Assembly: GCF_000328685.1 (NCBI RefSeq)
Contig: NC_019974.1
Location: 1,603,001-1,667,000, forward strand
Length of the DNA stretch: 64,000 bases
Direction: 5' to 3'
DNA from: Natronococcus occultus SP4
GTDB taxonomy: Archaea > Halobacteriota > Halobacteria > Halobacteriales > Natrialbaceae
A program made the position numbers and the translations under genes. The notes below the pieces were generated by a model that was given only the letters and a program-made list of their open reading frames with translations, was not told the DNA's origin and did not search any database. Below are positions 34,900 to 44,337 of the stretch, piece by piece; position 1 is the first letter of the stretch; every line of letters starts with the position of its first letter.

Positions 34900-35733
34900 G
34901 TGAAGTGGCGGTGTACCTGGTGTGGGGAACCACACGAAGAGAACGACCCCCCGTGTCGCGAGTGCGGGCACAACAGCTTCGAGAAGGCGGTCGTCCGGGC
35001 GGACGAAACCGAGGCGGAGCCGACGCGCACGGAGACCGTCGACACCGGGACGACGTACGTCTGGCGCTGTCAGGACTGCGGCCGGGATCACGTGAAGAAC
35101 AACCCCCCGTGTTCGCGCTGTAACGGCCACGACCTCCGAAAGGTCGAGCAGCGCTACGACGACGTCGATCGCGAGCTCGAGGTCCCGGGCTGGCTCGACG
35201 TGGCGAAACCCTACCTGCCGGTGTTCGCCGTGCTCGGCGTCGTCGTCGTGCTTTTCGCGACGGGGATCATCTCGCCGTCGATACTGCCGGGACTGGGCTC
35301 GCCCTCGCCGCCCGACGCGCCGGGCGAGGGTGCCGAGGCGGCCGGGATCGACCTCGCCGAGACCGAGCGGCTGGTCCACGACCGCCTCGAGGACGACCGA
35401 ACCGACGCCACCAGCGCGTACGACGACGACCTCGCCGCGTTCGCGGAGTACCAGAACCGCGCGTTCGTCGCCCAGGAGTACGCCGACGCCGAGCCCGACC
35501 CGGCCGAGCCCGGCGAGTTCGGCGTCGACTGCGAGGCGGAGTTCGTGTTCGTCCCGTTCGCGATGGAGTCCTCGATCGACGACTACGACAGTGAGGCCGC
35601 GCTGGCCGAGGACGTCGCGGCCGCGCTGGCAAGCACCGACGACGGGGAGGCCGTCCTCGCCGGACCGCCCGGCGAGGGGATCGACGTCCACGTCGTCGAG
35701 GGGACGATCCACGTCGTCTACGCGGCCTGCTGA
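34900..35733 (+). CDS. Double zinc-ribbon membrane protein
   Basis: A 277-residue protein with GTG start (GTG AAG TGG CGG TGT). Two near-duplicate zinc ribbons (Cys5/8/19/22 and Cys57/60/71/74; WRCTWCGEPHEENDPPC versus WRCQDCGRDHVKNNPPC) are followed by one transmembrane helix (about 106-125). The rest is a C-terminal extracellular domain of about 130 residues (QNRAFVAQEYADAEPD; ending HVVEGTIHVVYAAC), distantly like a CAP-type domain but unproven. It could sense or signal across the membrane; function unknown. Confidence 0.78.
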   Translation: MKWRCTWCGEPHEENDPPCRECGHNSFEKAVVRADETEAEPTRTETVDTGTTYVWRCQDCGRDHVKNNPPCSRCNGHDLRKVEQRYDDVDRELEVPGWLDVAKPYLPVFAVLGVVVVLFATGIISPSILPGLGSPSPPDAPGEGAEAAGIDLAETERLVHDRLEDDRTDATSAYDDDLAAFAEYQNRAFVAQEYADAEPDPAEPGEFGVDCEAEFVFVPFAMESSIDDYDSEAALAEDVAAALASTDDGEAVLAGPPGEGIDVHVVEGTIHVVYAAC

Positions 35734-35768
35734 GGGTCCGAAAAAGGAGCGACCGAGGGAACGGTCGA

Positions 35769-36053
35769 TTACGCAGCCGCTTCGAACGCCTCGCGGAAGG
35801 TGATCGCCTTCTCGCGAACGTCGGCCGCACCTTCCTCCAGGACCTCGAGGGGATCGGCGCCGCCCTCGGTCTTGATCGTCAGGATCGGCTCGGTCTGGCC
35901 GCCGGACTGTTCCGGGTTGACGTCGTAGGTCGCCGCGCTGATGTCCTCGTGCTCTAGGAGTGCGCCCTTGAGAACGTTCATGAACGTGTGGTCCTCGCCG
36001 GCGATCTCGATCGAGAGTTCGTCCTCGCTGCTCTCGGTGACCCGCAGTTCCAT
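35769..36053 (-). CDS. rpoL: DNA-directed RNA polymerase subunit L (Rpo11)
   Basis: A 94-residue protein starting MELRVTESSEDELSIEIAGE. DHTFMNVLKGALLEHEDISA is the hallmark of the Rpb11/Rpo11 fold; PILTIKTEGG and the last helix complete it. It dimerises with RpoD (Rpo3) in polymerase assembly. Upstream frames that extend the gene overlap the rhomboid promoter and are not conserved. It is divergent from the rhomboid gene. Confidence 0.95.
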   Translation of the reverse strand: MELRVTESSEDELSIEIAGEDHTFMNVLKGALLEHEDISAATYDVNPEQSGGQTEPILTIKTEGGADPLEVLEEGAADVREKAITFREAFEAAA

Positions 36054-36151
36054 ACCCGCTAGTGGGGTCGTCGGTCGCTTGTACCTTTCCTTTTCGGCCC
36101 CGTTTCGGCGACGGCAACAACCCCTATACGGGCGCGGTCGAATCACGAGGT

Positions 36152-37933
36152 ATGGATCCGGTCGCGGTCAGTTTCGGCCTCGTCGTGCTGGCGGTACTGC
36201 TGGGTTCGGTAGCGGTCGTCAGACTGCTCTCCCGGCCGGAACGGCCCTGGAGCGCGGTCGCGCGGGAACGGCTCGTCTGGGGCGTGCCGTGGGGATCGAT
36301 CCTCGTCCTCGTCGGAGTCTGCTGTGTCTATCTGTTCGTTCAGGACGGGATCACCGACTTCACCGATCCCGTCACGATCCCCTACCGTGCCTGGTCGTAC
36401 TTCTCCCCGCTGGGAATGCTCACGGCGTCGTTCGCCCACGCCGACGCGGGTCATCTGCTCGGCAACCTGGTCGGCGCCGCCGTTGCCGCACCGATCGCCG
36501 AGTACGCCTGGGGACACTACCCCGAGGACGACGGCGCGGGCTCGCGGCTTGCCGACCCGCGGGTGCGAGCGCTGGTCGTGTTCCCCGCCGTCGTTGTCGC
36601 CGTCGGACTGACGACCAGCCTCTTCGCGCTCGGTCCCGTGATCGGCTTCTCGGGAGTCGTCTTCGCGTTCGCCGGCTTCGCGATCGTCCACTACCCGATC
36701 GCGACCCTCGTCGCCACGGTCGGGCTCCAGGGAGCCCTGTTGACGGTGCTCGAGGCCCTCCAGCGGCCGATCGGCGTCTACGTCGCCGAGGCGAGCCCCC
36801 CGGGGCCGCCGTCGTGGGCGACGATCGCGATCCAGGGCCACGGCCTGGGCTTCTTTATCGGCCTCGTGCTCGGCATCCTGGTGCTCCGGCGCCGGAGCCG
36901 GTCTCCGAACCCGCTTCACCTCTGGCTCGCCGTCGTCCTCTTCGGCTTCGCCAAGTCACTGTGGGCGATCTACTGGTTCGGCGGCGAGAACACGTTCGTC
37001 CTGCTGCGGGGGCCCGGCGTCGTCGTCGTCGCAGTGCTGTCGGTCGTCGTCACGGTGGCGGTGACAGGCTCCGAGCGAGCGCTGGTGCCACGGTGGCTCC
37101 GGCGGGAGGGTGAGTCGATCGAGCGGCCGACCGCCGAGCGCGTCCTCGAACTCGCTCGGGGCTCGGGTCGGACCGATGGCGGCGCCTCACGGGGACTCGG
37201 CCGGGTCGCCGAGATCGTTCGCGGGACACGCACGGGCGAGAGCGAGCCGCGCTACCACCGGTACGCGGCGTTTCTGTGCGTGTTGCTCGTCACCGCCTCC
37301 CTGATGGGGGTCGCCGTCCCGACGAACGTCCTCGTCGTCGAGTCGGAGACGACCGGGGACGCGACCGTCGAGATCGAGGGTTACACCGTTACCTACGAGG
37401 AGAGCGCCCAGAACCAGCTCGTCTCGCCCGTTGCGGTCGGCCCGCTCGAGGACGCCGTCGCGATGGAGTCGAGCGGGGTGATCGTCTCGAGCGACCAGCG
37501 CCAGATCTGGTTCGACGCGGCGACGAGCCAGCAGCTCGCGTTCAGCGGCGAGGAGACGGTGACCGTCGGCGGCCCCGGCTGGCGAGAGTCGGTTACCGTC
37601 GATCGAACCGGCTGGGAGCCCGTCGGCAACGAGACGGTCTACCAGGTCTGGATCGAGGGCGGCGACGAGGACCGCCAGCTCGCCCACGAGTCGAACGCCT
37701 CCACCGCCGACGTCCGTATCGACGACCGAACCGTGACCGTCGCGAGCGAGGACGGCGAGTACGTCCTCGAGGTCGCAAGCGAGGAGGCGGCCGAGACGGC
37801 AACCGCGACGGTTCCGGCCGAAAACGAGTCGACCGAGGCGGGCGGGCTCGCGTTCGAGCACGACGACGGGACCGTGTACGCGGTCTCGAACGGCACCGAG
37901 GTCGCGGTCGCGGCCGAGGAGACCTACAACTAG
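36152..37933 (+). CDS. Rhomboid-family intramembrane serine protease
   Basis: A 593-residue membrane protein. The rhomboid core has HADAGHLLGN (96-105), the catalytic GFSG with Ser167, and the catalytic His230 in QGHGLGFFIG. The core is extended by further helices to about residue 290. A cytoplasmic-like linker and another hydrophobic segment (about 370-395) follow. A long C-terminal domain (400-593), probably extracellular, is rich in Thr/Val and β-strands. This C-terminal domain is specific to haloarchaea. Substrates are unknown. Confidence 0.9.
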   Translation: MDPVAVSFGLVVLAVLLGSVAVVRLLSRPERPWSAVARERLVWGVPWGSILVLVGVCCVYLFVQDGITDFTDPVTIPYRAWSYFSPLGMLTASFAHADAGHLLGNLVGAAVAAPIAEYAWGHYPEDDGAGSRLADPRVRALVVFPAVVVAVGLTTSLFALGPVIGFSGVVFAFAGFAIVHYPIATLVATVGLQGALLTVLEALQRPIGVYVAEASPPGPPSWATIAIQGHGLGFFIGLVLGILVLRRRSRSPNPLHLWLAVVLFGFAKSLWAIYWFGGENTFVLLRGPGVVVVAVLSVVVTVAVTGSERALVPRWLRREGESIERPTAERVLELARGSGRTDGGASRGLGRVAEIVRGTRTGESEPRYHRYAAFLCVLLVTASLMGVAVPTNVLVVESETTGDATVEIEGYTVTYEESAQNQLVSPVAVGPLEDAVAMESSGVIVSSDQRQIWFDAATSQQLAFSGEETVTVGGPGWRESVTVDRTGWEPVGNETVYQVWIEGGDEDRQLAHESNASTADVRIDDRTVTVASEDGEYVLEVASEEAAETATATVPAENESTEAGGLAFEHDDGTVYAVSNGTEVAVAAEETYN

Positions 37934-38553
37934 GCCCACTCGATGCGGAACAGTTCGGCCGCGAGCGTGGTCTCGTCCTCGGTGTGGAAGTCGAAGCGGT
38001 TCTCGATGGGAAACTCGGTCCGGAAGGCGTGAGTGACGGTGGCGCCCGCGTCGGCGACGAAGGAGTCGACGAAGGATTGGCTTCCCTCGTTGTGGATCGT
38101 GTACGAGACCGTGCCGACCGCTCGGGCGGCCTCGAGGAAGGCGCGATCGGCGTGGCGGTTGCCCCGCTGGGCGCCGAAGGGCGGGTTCGAGACGACGGTC
38201 GCCGACGAGGGGGCCAGCGGCGGTCGCCGGGCGTCGCCGCGGAGCCAGTCGATTCGGTCGGCGACGTCGACCCGCCGAGCGTTCTCGCGGGCCAGCGCGA
38301 GCGCGTCGGGATCGACGTCGACGCCGACGACCCGGTCCGCGCCCGCCAGCGCGGCGCCGACCGCGAGCATTCCCGTTCCGGTACCCAGGTCGATCACTCG
38401 CCGGTCGAGATCGTCCTGGAGCCCCGCGAGGTGACAGAGGTGAGCGGCGATCTCCGGCGGGGTCAGGTACTGTTCGAGCGACGCCGACGGCTCGGCGAAA
38501 TCGGACAGCGACTCGAGTCGGCGAGCGAGCGTTCGCCGCGACGGGCCGGACAT
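37930..38553 (-). CDS. METTL5-like N6-adenine RNA methyltransferase
   Basis: A 207-residue class I methyltransferase. LEQYLTPPEIAAHLCHLAG, motif I VIDLGTGTGMLAVGAALAGA, GVDVDPDALALARENA and the catalytic SNPPFGAQRGNRHADRAFL are the METTL5 pattern. Eukaryotic METTL5 makes m6A in 18S rRNA; the archaeal relatives probably methylate the equivalent small-subunit rRNA position, by inference. The start MSGPSRRTLARRLESL was chosen where the family begins. Its stop overlaps that of the rhomboid gene by four bases. Confidence 0.9.
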   Translation of the reverse strand: MSGPSRRTLARRLESLSDFAEPSASLEQYLTPPEIAAHLCHLAGLQDDLDRRVIDLGTGTGMLAVGAALAGADRVVGVDVDPDALALARENARRVDVADRIDWLRGDARRPPLAPSSATVVSNPPFGAQRGNRHADRAFLEAARAVGTVSYTIHNEGSQSFVDSFVADAGATVTHAFRTEFPIENRFDFHTEDETTLAAELFRIEWA

Positions 38554-38563
38554 TACGCCGGCG

Positions 38564-38965
38564 TCAGCGCTCGAGGGTAATGGGTGCGTCGAGTTCGAGT
38601 TCGATCCCCTCCCGTTCCGCGCGCTCGGCACAGGCCGCGAGCGCGGGTCGGACCTTCTCGGCGTTCGCGACGGTGTCTGCCGACACCGTTACTGAGTCGA
38701 CACCGAGGAACGCTCCTGCGCGGACGTAGCTCCGGATGCGGTCGGCCTCTTCCTGGGTGGCCAGCGAGCAGTCCTCGTCGAAGCAGGTCTCGAGTGAGAG
38801 TGCGGTCGGCGAGAGCCCCTCGCCGTACAGTTCGGCTTTGAGTTCGCGGAGGTACTCGGGTGCGGTCGATTCCAGCGCCGTTGCCTCGATCGTGACGGGC
38901 GTAACGTCTGCGGGTCGACAGCGGTCGATCGGCGACTCGAGTTCGGAACCGGACGTCGTGCTCAT
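38564..38965 (-). CDS. Uncharacterised acidic protein next to the METTL5-like gene
   Basis: A 133-residue protein starting MSTTSGSELESPIDRCRPAD. The central part has LETCFDEDCSLATQEEADRI with two nearby Cys; the second half is GAFLGVDSVTVSADTVAN and an α/β end. I do not recognise a named family. It is 10 bases upstream of the METTL5-like gene on the same strand, so probably cotranscribed. An alternative start 24 bases upstream exists. Confidence 0.7.
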   Translation of the reverse strand: MSTTSGSELESPIDRCRPADVTPVTIEATALESTAPEYLRELKAELYGEGLSPTALSLETCFDEDCSLATQEEADRIRSYVRAGAFLGVDSVTVSADTVANAEKVRPALAACAERAEREGIELELDAPITLER

Positions 38966-39160
38966 TACGAGTACATACATAGCCTGCATACAAAAACATT
39001 TCTAATGCACAGAGGTAATACTCCCCGTCGAACGGCGACCACCAAGGTGACGAGCGACGACGGACAACGAGACGGTCGAAAAACAGCGTGCCGAGCCGGC
39101 CCGGAGCACGAACGGGCCGACTCGAAAAACGGATTCAGTGCGGAGCCAGCCCGCGGCGCC

Positions 39161-40195
39161 TCACTCGCTTGGCGGCGCTGCCTCCGTTTCTGGTTCGGCT
39201 GTCTCCTCGCGGTCGACGTCCTCGTCGGAGCGGGCCGCGACCAGTCCACCGCGCGCGACGCTGTACAGCGGCTCGTTGGCGTGGGAGACGCCGCTGATCG
39301 AGAACGGGATGGTCGCCTCCCGGAGGTGATCGCGGAACAGCTTCTCGAATCCGCGGGGACTCGAGGTGCCGCCGGTGACGACGACCGGGATGTCCAGCCC
39401 TTCCTCGATATCCTCCTCGTCGACCTCGCTGACGATGTTCTCGATGACGTAATCGAGCAGGTTCTCGTAGTAGATCGCCAGCGCGCCCTCGACTCCGCCG
39501 ACGTCGGTCGTGAAGTCGAGCTCGAAGTCGTCCTCCTTGATCGAGGTGACCTTGTCGACCGGCGTCCCGGTCGCGCGGGCGGCCTGCTCGTCGATCCAGT
39601 CCCCGCCGCGGGCGACCGAGAACTTCATCACCGGGACCGCGTAGTACGCCAGACAGACGTTCGTCATGCCGGCGCCGAAGCTGATCCCCAGCCCGGTGAA
39701 GTTGTTGTCCGCGAGCTCGCTGTAGATGACCGACATCCCCTCGTTGATGGGTTCGGCGTCGTACCCCATATCGTCGAGGAACGATTCGATCGTCTTCTGG
39801 TGGTATAGCGTCGAGAGCTCCGAGTCGATCGGATCCGCGGGCGTCGAGAAGTACACCTTCTCGTCGGGGCGGTCGGGTTCGCCGACGACCTGCTGGATGA
39901 TGAGTTTCATCATCGGGATCGCGCTCTGCTCGTCGTTCGAGAGGATCCCGTGTTTCATCGGGCGACGGGTCTCCTTGTTGAAGATGTTCGCGAAGTTCAA
40001 CGCGTCGTCGCCGACGACGTACACCTTGTCGTCCTTCCGGATGTGGAGCACGTCGCTCCGGGCGAGCATCTGCTCGGCCATATCCGAGTACTCGATCTCC
40101 ACGAAGGAGTTGCGTTGCTGTACGAACACCGTGTCGTTTCCGTCCTGCTGTGCCGACAGGATGTTCATCGTGCCGACGTCTAGGCCTTTGGCCAT
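39161..40195 (-). CDS. Archaeal actin-like protein (salactin/volactin type)
   Basis: A 344-residue actin-fold protein. The N-terminal phosphate-1 region is [15 protein letters not shown]; later sites are [20 protein letters not shown] (phosphate-2), [16 protein letters not shown], and [17 protein letters not shown] (adenosine motif). The acidic C-terminal tail ([15 protein letters not shown]) follows the core. Haloarchaeal members such as salactin and volactin form dynamic filaments that affect cell shape or division. Which of the two is orthologous cannot be settled here. It has its own strong AT-rich promoter. Confidence 0.85.
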   Translation of the reverse strand: MAKGLDVGTMNILSAQQDGNDTVFVQQRNSFVEIEYSDMAEQMLARSDVLHIRKDDKVYVVGDDALNFANIFNKETRRPMKHGILSNDEQSAIPMMKLIIQQVVGEPDRPDEKVYFSTPADPIDSELSTLYHQKTIESFLDDMGYDAEPINEGMSVIYSELADNNFTGLGISFGAGMTNVCLAYYAVPVMKFSVARGGDWIDEQAARATGTPVDKVTSIKEDDFELDFTTDVGGVEGALAIYYENLLDYVIENIVSEVDEEDIEEGLDIPVVVTGGTSSPRGFEKLFRDHLREATIPFSISGVSHANEPLYSVARGGLVAARSDEDVDREETAEPETEAAPPSE

Positions 40196-40215
40196 ACCGC
40201 CAAACGTACCTATCG

Positions 40216-40230
40216 GGTTATAAGTTTAAT
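40216..40230 (-). promoter_or_regulatory. Promoter of the actin-like gene
   Basis: On the minus strand, ATTAAACTTATAACC contains a TATA box (TTATAA, 40218-40223) about 25 bases before the ATG at 40195, in an otherwise GC-rich region. The spacing suggests a leaderless transcript. Confidence 0.6.
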
Positions 40231-40281
40231 GGCAAGAATATATTTATTTATGAAATGTGGAGGGCAGCGAGAAGTGGCGGG

Positions 40282-41196
40282 TTACGATCGATCGAACAGC
40301 GCACGGACGCGAGTGCCCATTCTGCCGAGGACGCCGTCGGCGCCGTCATCGGACCGGCTTCGCTCTTCGCGTCGCTGCTCTCGAAGTTCGGTCAGCTTCG
40401 CCGTCTGGTCGTCGACGGTCGAGTTCGAGGCGGTGGTCGAGGTCTCCCGCCCCTGGAGTCCTTTCAGTCCCGCAACCTGTTCGTCGACCCCTGACAGCCG
40501 GGTCGTCGTCGTCCCCTCATCCGGGTCCATCGAGACGTCGTCGAACCCGTCGTCGTCGAACTCCAGACGCTTCGTGTCGGTCTTCTCAACGCCGCCCCAG
40601 GAGAGCTCGACGCTCGCCATCGCCTCGTCGATGTCCTCGCGGATGTCGGCCATCGAGAGTCCGTCGTCCGCGTCGGCGTCGGCGTCCTCGGCTGTGGCCG
40701 GTTCGGCCCGGCTCGCGAGTTCGAGGTAGTGAGCGACCAGCGCGGCGCCCGTCGCGGCGACGAGGCCGGTGAGCCCGACTGCGTACGTCGTGACGACCTC
40801 GACGGTGTAGTCGACGTCGCCGACGAAATACCAGTTGCGGGGGTACGCATAGAGGAAGCCGGCGACTGCGAGGACGGCGACCATCGCGCCCCCGACCGCA
40901 CCGTACAGCGTCCGACGGTCGGAGGGCAACAGGACGACCACGCCCAGCATCGTCGCGGGTAGCGACAACAACCCCAGCGCGTACGCCGGCTGGAGCAGGT
41001 CGTAGTAGGCGCTCTCGAGGGTTCGGGCCTCGTAGGTGCTGCCCCACAGGAACAGTAGCAGGGCGGTCACTCCGATTCCGATCCCGCCGAAAAAGAGGGC
41101 GAATCCGGCGTAGACGTCGGTGTAGCCGTCGGGCTCGCCGACGTACTGTCGGTAGAGGTCGACGAGGTAGCCATCGGGAGGCTGTTCCGTTGTCAT
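40282..41196 (-). CDS. Four-helix membrane protein, CdpA-like (DUF7139)
   Basis: A 304-residue protein. Helices lie at about residues 29-51, 72-92, 98-118 and 137-160. A long hydrophilic, disordered-looking tail (about 165-304) follows, with acidic and Arg-rich segments. It begins MTTEQPPDGYLVDLYRQYVG. This layout fits the haloarchaeal DUF7139 group, to which the cell-division protein CdpA belongs as I recall; the assignment is from memory and needs checking. If right, the tail would contact the FtsZ/SepF machinery. It lies next to the actin-like gene on the same strand. Confidence 0.6.
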   Translation of the reverse strand: MTTEQPPDGYLVDLYRQYVGEPDGYTDVYAGFALFFGGIGIGVTALLLFLWGSTYEARTLESAYYDLLQPAYALGLLSLPATMLGVVVLLPSDRRTLYGAVGGAMVAVLAVAGFLYAYPRNWYFVGDVDYTVEVVTTYAVGLTGLVAATGAALVAHYLELASRAEPATAEDADADADDGLSMADIREDIDEAMASVELSWGGVEKTDTKRLEFDDDGFDDVSMDPDEGTTTTRLSGVDEQVAGLKGLQGRETSTTASNSTVDDQTAKLTELREQRREERSRSDDGADGVLGRMGTRVRALFDRS

Positions 41197-41334
41197 GCCC
41201 CGCTGATTTTTACTCCATCACCATGACTTTTTGGATAGTATATGTGTGAAGAAGAGACTGTATCGGTTACGAATACTCTCGGAGCCAGCCCGCGAAGCGC
41301 CGCCGTTATACGTTCGTGGCTGTAACCGGAGACA

Positions 41335-42384
41335 ATGAGCCAGGAGTCGGAGTACAGCGAGGGAGACCTGCGGAACGTGGGGATGAGCCTCAAGCACGAC
41401 CGGGAGTGGGATTACGAACTCGAGCGGATCATCGAGGCGATCGAGGAACGGGACGCCGAGACCGTCGGCCTGCAGTTCCCCGAGGGACTGAAACGGCGCG
41501 GCCCGAAGGTCGCCGACGACCTGCGGGAGCTGGCCGACGACGACGTGACGTTCATGCTCTCGGGCCAGCCCTGTTACGGTGCCTGCGACCTCGACACCTA
41601 CCTGATGAAACGGACCGACGTGTTCGTCCACTTCGGCCACTCGCCGATGAAGAACACGGACAAGGTGATCTACGTCCCGCTGTTCTCGAACGTCGAGGTC
41701 CAGCCGATCATGGAGGAGGCCCTCGATACCCTCGAGGATCCCGCCGAAACGGAGGGCGTCGGCCTCGTCACCACCGCTCAGCATATGAACCGCTACGAGG
41801 AGATGCGCGAGTTCCTCGAGGACCGGGGGTACGAGGTCCAGAGCCGTCGCGGCGACGAGCGACTCACCCACGAGGGGCAGGTGCTTGGCTGTAACTACGC
41901 CAGCGCCGACGTCCCCGCCGACCAGGTGCTGTACGTCGGCGGCGGGAAGTTCCACCCGCTCGGACTGGCGATGGAACACCCTGAGAAACACGTCGTCATC
42001 GCCGACCCCGTCAACAACGTCGTCACGGTCGCCGATACCGAAAAATTCCTGAAACAGCGCTACGCCTCGGTCCACAAGGCGATGGACGCCCAGAAGTGGG
42101 GCGTCATCTTCTGTACAAAGATCGGCCAGGGGCGCTGGGATCAGGCCCAGGAGATCCTGGCAGACAACGACGACGCCTACCTCATCACGATGGACGAGGT
42201 CACGCCCGACCGCTTACGAAACTTCGACATGGACGCGTTCGTCAACACCGGCTGTCCGCGGATCACGACCGACGACGGCCCGCAGTTCCACAAGCCAATG
42301 CTCACCCCCGGCGAGTACGAGATCGCCGTCGGCAACAAACCGCTCGAGGACCTCTCCTTCGACACCTTCCACGGCACCTGGTAG
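41335..42384 (+). CDS. dph2: 2-(3-amino-3-carboxypropyl)histidine synthase (diphthamide step 1)
   Basis: A 349-residue radical-SAM-like enzyme of the DPH1/DPH2 family. The three cluster Cys are Cys84 (CYGACDLDTYL), Cys186 (VLGCNYASA) and Cys307 (NTGCPRITTDDG). VGLQFPEGLKRRGPKVADDL is the conserved N-terminal strand-helix. It transfers the 3-amino-3-carboxypropyl group from SAM to a His of elongation factor 2. A TATA-like GTTATACG is about 25 bases upstream. Confidence 0.95.
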   Translation: MSQESEYSEGDLRNVGMSLKHDREWDYELERIIEAIEERDAETVGLQFPEGLKRRGPKVADDLRELADDDVTFMLSGQPCYGACDLDTYLMKRTDVFVHFGHSPMKNTDKVIYVPLFSNVEVQPIMEEALDTLEDPAETEGVGLVTTAQHMNRYEEMREFLEDRGYEVQSRRGDERLTHEGQVLGCNYASADVPADQVLYVGGGKFHPLGLAMEHPEKHVVIADPVNNVVTVADTEKFLKQRYASVHKAMDAQKWGVIFCTKIGQGRWDQAQEILADNDDAYLITMDEVTPDRLRNFDMDAFVNTGCPRITTDDGPQFHKPMLTPGEYEIAVGNKPLEDLSFDTFHGTW

Positions 42385-42474
42385 GGTCGGCGTCCGAGAC
42401 CGTCGCGGACCGACCCGCTCGACCCCGCAGTCGTCCGCGGTGTCCCGTCCGCTACCCGAGGACGCGACGTGTCG

Positions 42475-43275
42475 TCACTCCTCGTCGGTGTCCTTCTCCG
42501 CCTTCCCGTCCGACACCTCGTCGGCTCGAGTCTGGGTCAGGAACTCGTAGCGCCGGCAGACGTCGTCCCAGTCGACGACGTTCCACCACTCCTCGACGTA
42601 GCTTCCGCGCTCGTTCTCGTACTGGAGGTAGTAGGCGTGCTCCCAGACGTCCAGCGTCAGAATCGGGATCGCACCCTGGTGGGCGAGCCCGTTCTGGGAC
42701 TCGATCTGGCCGATCACCAGCAGGTCGGCGACCGGTTCGTAAAACAGCATCGCCCACCCGTTGCTCTCGACGTTTTCGGCCGCGGCGGTGAACTCCTCGC
42801 GGAACGCCTCGAACGACCCGAACTGCTCGTCGATTGCGGCCCCGAGCTCGCCGTCCGGTTCGCCACCGCCGTCGGGACTCATGTTCTGCCAGAAGATGGT
42901 GTGGTTAATATGCCCCGAGAGATTGAACGAGAAGTCTCGCTTCGCGGCCTTGACGTCCTCGTAGTCGCCCTCCGAGCGCATCTCCTCGAACGTATCGAGA
43001 GCGGCGTTGGCGCCGTCGACGTACCCCTGGTGGTGGACGCTGTGGTGGAGCTCCATGATCCGTTCGTCGATGTGGGGCTCGAGCGCGTCGTACTCGTAGG
43101 GGAGTTCGGGAAGCGCGTACCGGCCGTCCTCGACGGCACCGTACCCCTCGACGTCACCGTTGTCGCCGGCGCCGGCCGCCGACGTCGAGCCGATCAGCGC
43201 GAACCCGGCGAGTCCGCCGACAGTCTGGAGTACGTCGCGTCGCTGTCCGGTCGGGAGGATCGAGTCGTTCGACAT
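42475..43275 (-). CDS. sod: Superoxide dismutase (Fe/Mn) with Tat-like signal
   Basis: A 266-residue protein. Residues 60-245 are a complete Fe/Mn-SOD: metal ligands His77 (MELHHSVHHQGYVDGANAAL), His125 (GHINHTIFW), and Asp209/His213 (LTLDVWEHAYYLQYE). The first 37 residues (GQRRDVLQTVGGLAGFALIG then STSAAGA) form a twin-arginine signal absent from ordinary cytoplasmic haloarchaeal SODs of about 200 residues. The protein is therefore probably exported and protects the cell surface, by inference. The acidic tail after residue 250 is unconserved. Confidence 0.92.
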   Translation of the reverse strand: MSNDSILPTGQRRDVLQTVGGLAGFALIGSTSAAGAGDNGDVEGYGAVEDGRYALPELPYEYDALEPHIDERIMELHHSVHHQGYVDGANAALDTFEEMRSEGDYEDVKAAKRDFSFNLSGHINHTIFWQNMSPDGGGEPDGELGAAIDEQFGSFEAFREEFTAAAENVESNGWAMLFYEPVADLLVIGQIESQNGLAHQGAIPILTLDVWEHAYYLQYENERGSYVEEWWNVVDWDDVCRRYEFLTQTRADEVSDGKAEKDTDEE

Positions 43276-43450
43276 ACGGGAGTCACACTAACGCGGCGTC
43301 GAATCAAGATTCACCCGGAAATAGAAGGCCCCGTAATTAATACTGGACTGTGGTCGAATCAATCGCCGAGCGAATCGACTCAACCGAGCCGTTGATCGGT
43401 TCTCGCCGAGAGACACAACACTTACCCAGCCGGTTCGCACATCCTCGAGT

Positions 43451-44284
43451 ATGCCAACCAGCGACTGGGACGACTGGCTCGTCCGCGATATCGAGGACGC
43501 CGCCCCCGACGGGGTCGCCGTCTGGTATCTCGGCTGTAACGGGTTCGTGCTCAAGGGCAGCGACGACACGACGATCTTCATCGATCCGTACGTCGGGCTG
43601 GGCGATCCGCCCCGAACGGTTCGGATGATCCCGGTTCCGTTCGACCCCGAGGACGTCGCCGAAGCCGACGCCGTCCTCGCGACCCACGAACACACCGACC
43701 ACGTCCACGGCCCGAGCCAGGCGCCGATCCTCGAGAACACGGACGCGACGTTCTACGCGCCCGACGACAGCCTGGCGGTCGCCCGCGAGGACGAGGCCTG
43801 GCCCGAGGAGTACGACCTCGCGGACGATCAGCTCGTCGAGACCGAAGCGGGCGAGACGATCGAGATCGGCGAGTTTACGGTACACGTCGAGACGGCTCAC
43901 GACCCCGACGCGAGCCACCCCGTCAGCTACGTCGTCGAACACGAGGCCGGGACTGTCTTCCACGGCGGCGACACGAAACCCACCGACGAGTTCGAACGGC
44001 TCGGCTCGACGTACGACATCGATCTCGGCGTCCTCGCCTTCGGCACCGTGGGACAGATTCCTGACAAGGAGACCCGCGAGCCCAAGCGCACGCGGTGGTA
44101 CAACGACGAGAACCAGATTATCGAGGCCGCGGCCGCCCTCGAGCTCGAGGCGCTGTTGCCGAGTCACTGGGACATGTGGCGCGGTCTGACGTCCGATCCG
44201 AAGGTGCTCCACCACCACGCGAAGAGTTTCGAGTATCCGCGAGAGCTCGAACTCGTCGAGATCGGCGATCGTGTCGACCTGTAG
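43451..44284 (+). CDS. MBL-fold metal-dependent hydrolase (UlaG-like)
   Basis: A 277-residue metallo-β-lactamase fold protein. HEHTDH (79-84), VETAHDPDASHPVSYVV with the third His region, VFHGGDTKPTDEFE (bridging Asp) and LLPSHWDMW (last His) are in order. The pattern resembles the UlaG/lactonase type (VWYLGCNGFVLKGSDDTTIF at the start). The substrate is unknown. It is followed by the HisG-like gene after 53 bases. Confidence 0.87.
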   Translation: MPTSDWDDWLVRDIEDAAPDGVAVWYLGCNGFVLKGSDDTTIFIDPYVGLGDPPRTVRMIPVPFDPEDVAEADAVLATHEHTDHVHGPSQAPILENTDATFYAPDDSLAVAREDEAWPEEYDLADDQLVETEAGETIEIGEFTVHVETAHDPDASHPVSYVVEHEAGTVFHGGDTKPTDEFERLGSTYDIDLGVLAFGTVGQIPDKETREPKRTRWYNDENQIIEAAAALELEALLPSHWDMWRGLTSDPKVLHHHAKSFEYPRELELVEIGDRVDL

Positions 44285-44337
44285 CATTCCTTCCTGAAAC
44301 GCAACGCGTTTACCGCTCGACGGCCGAGAACCGTCCG

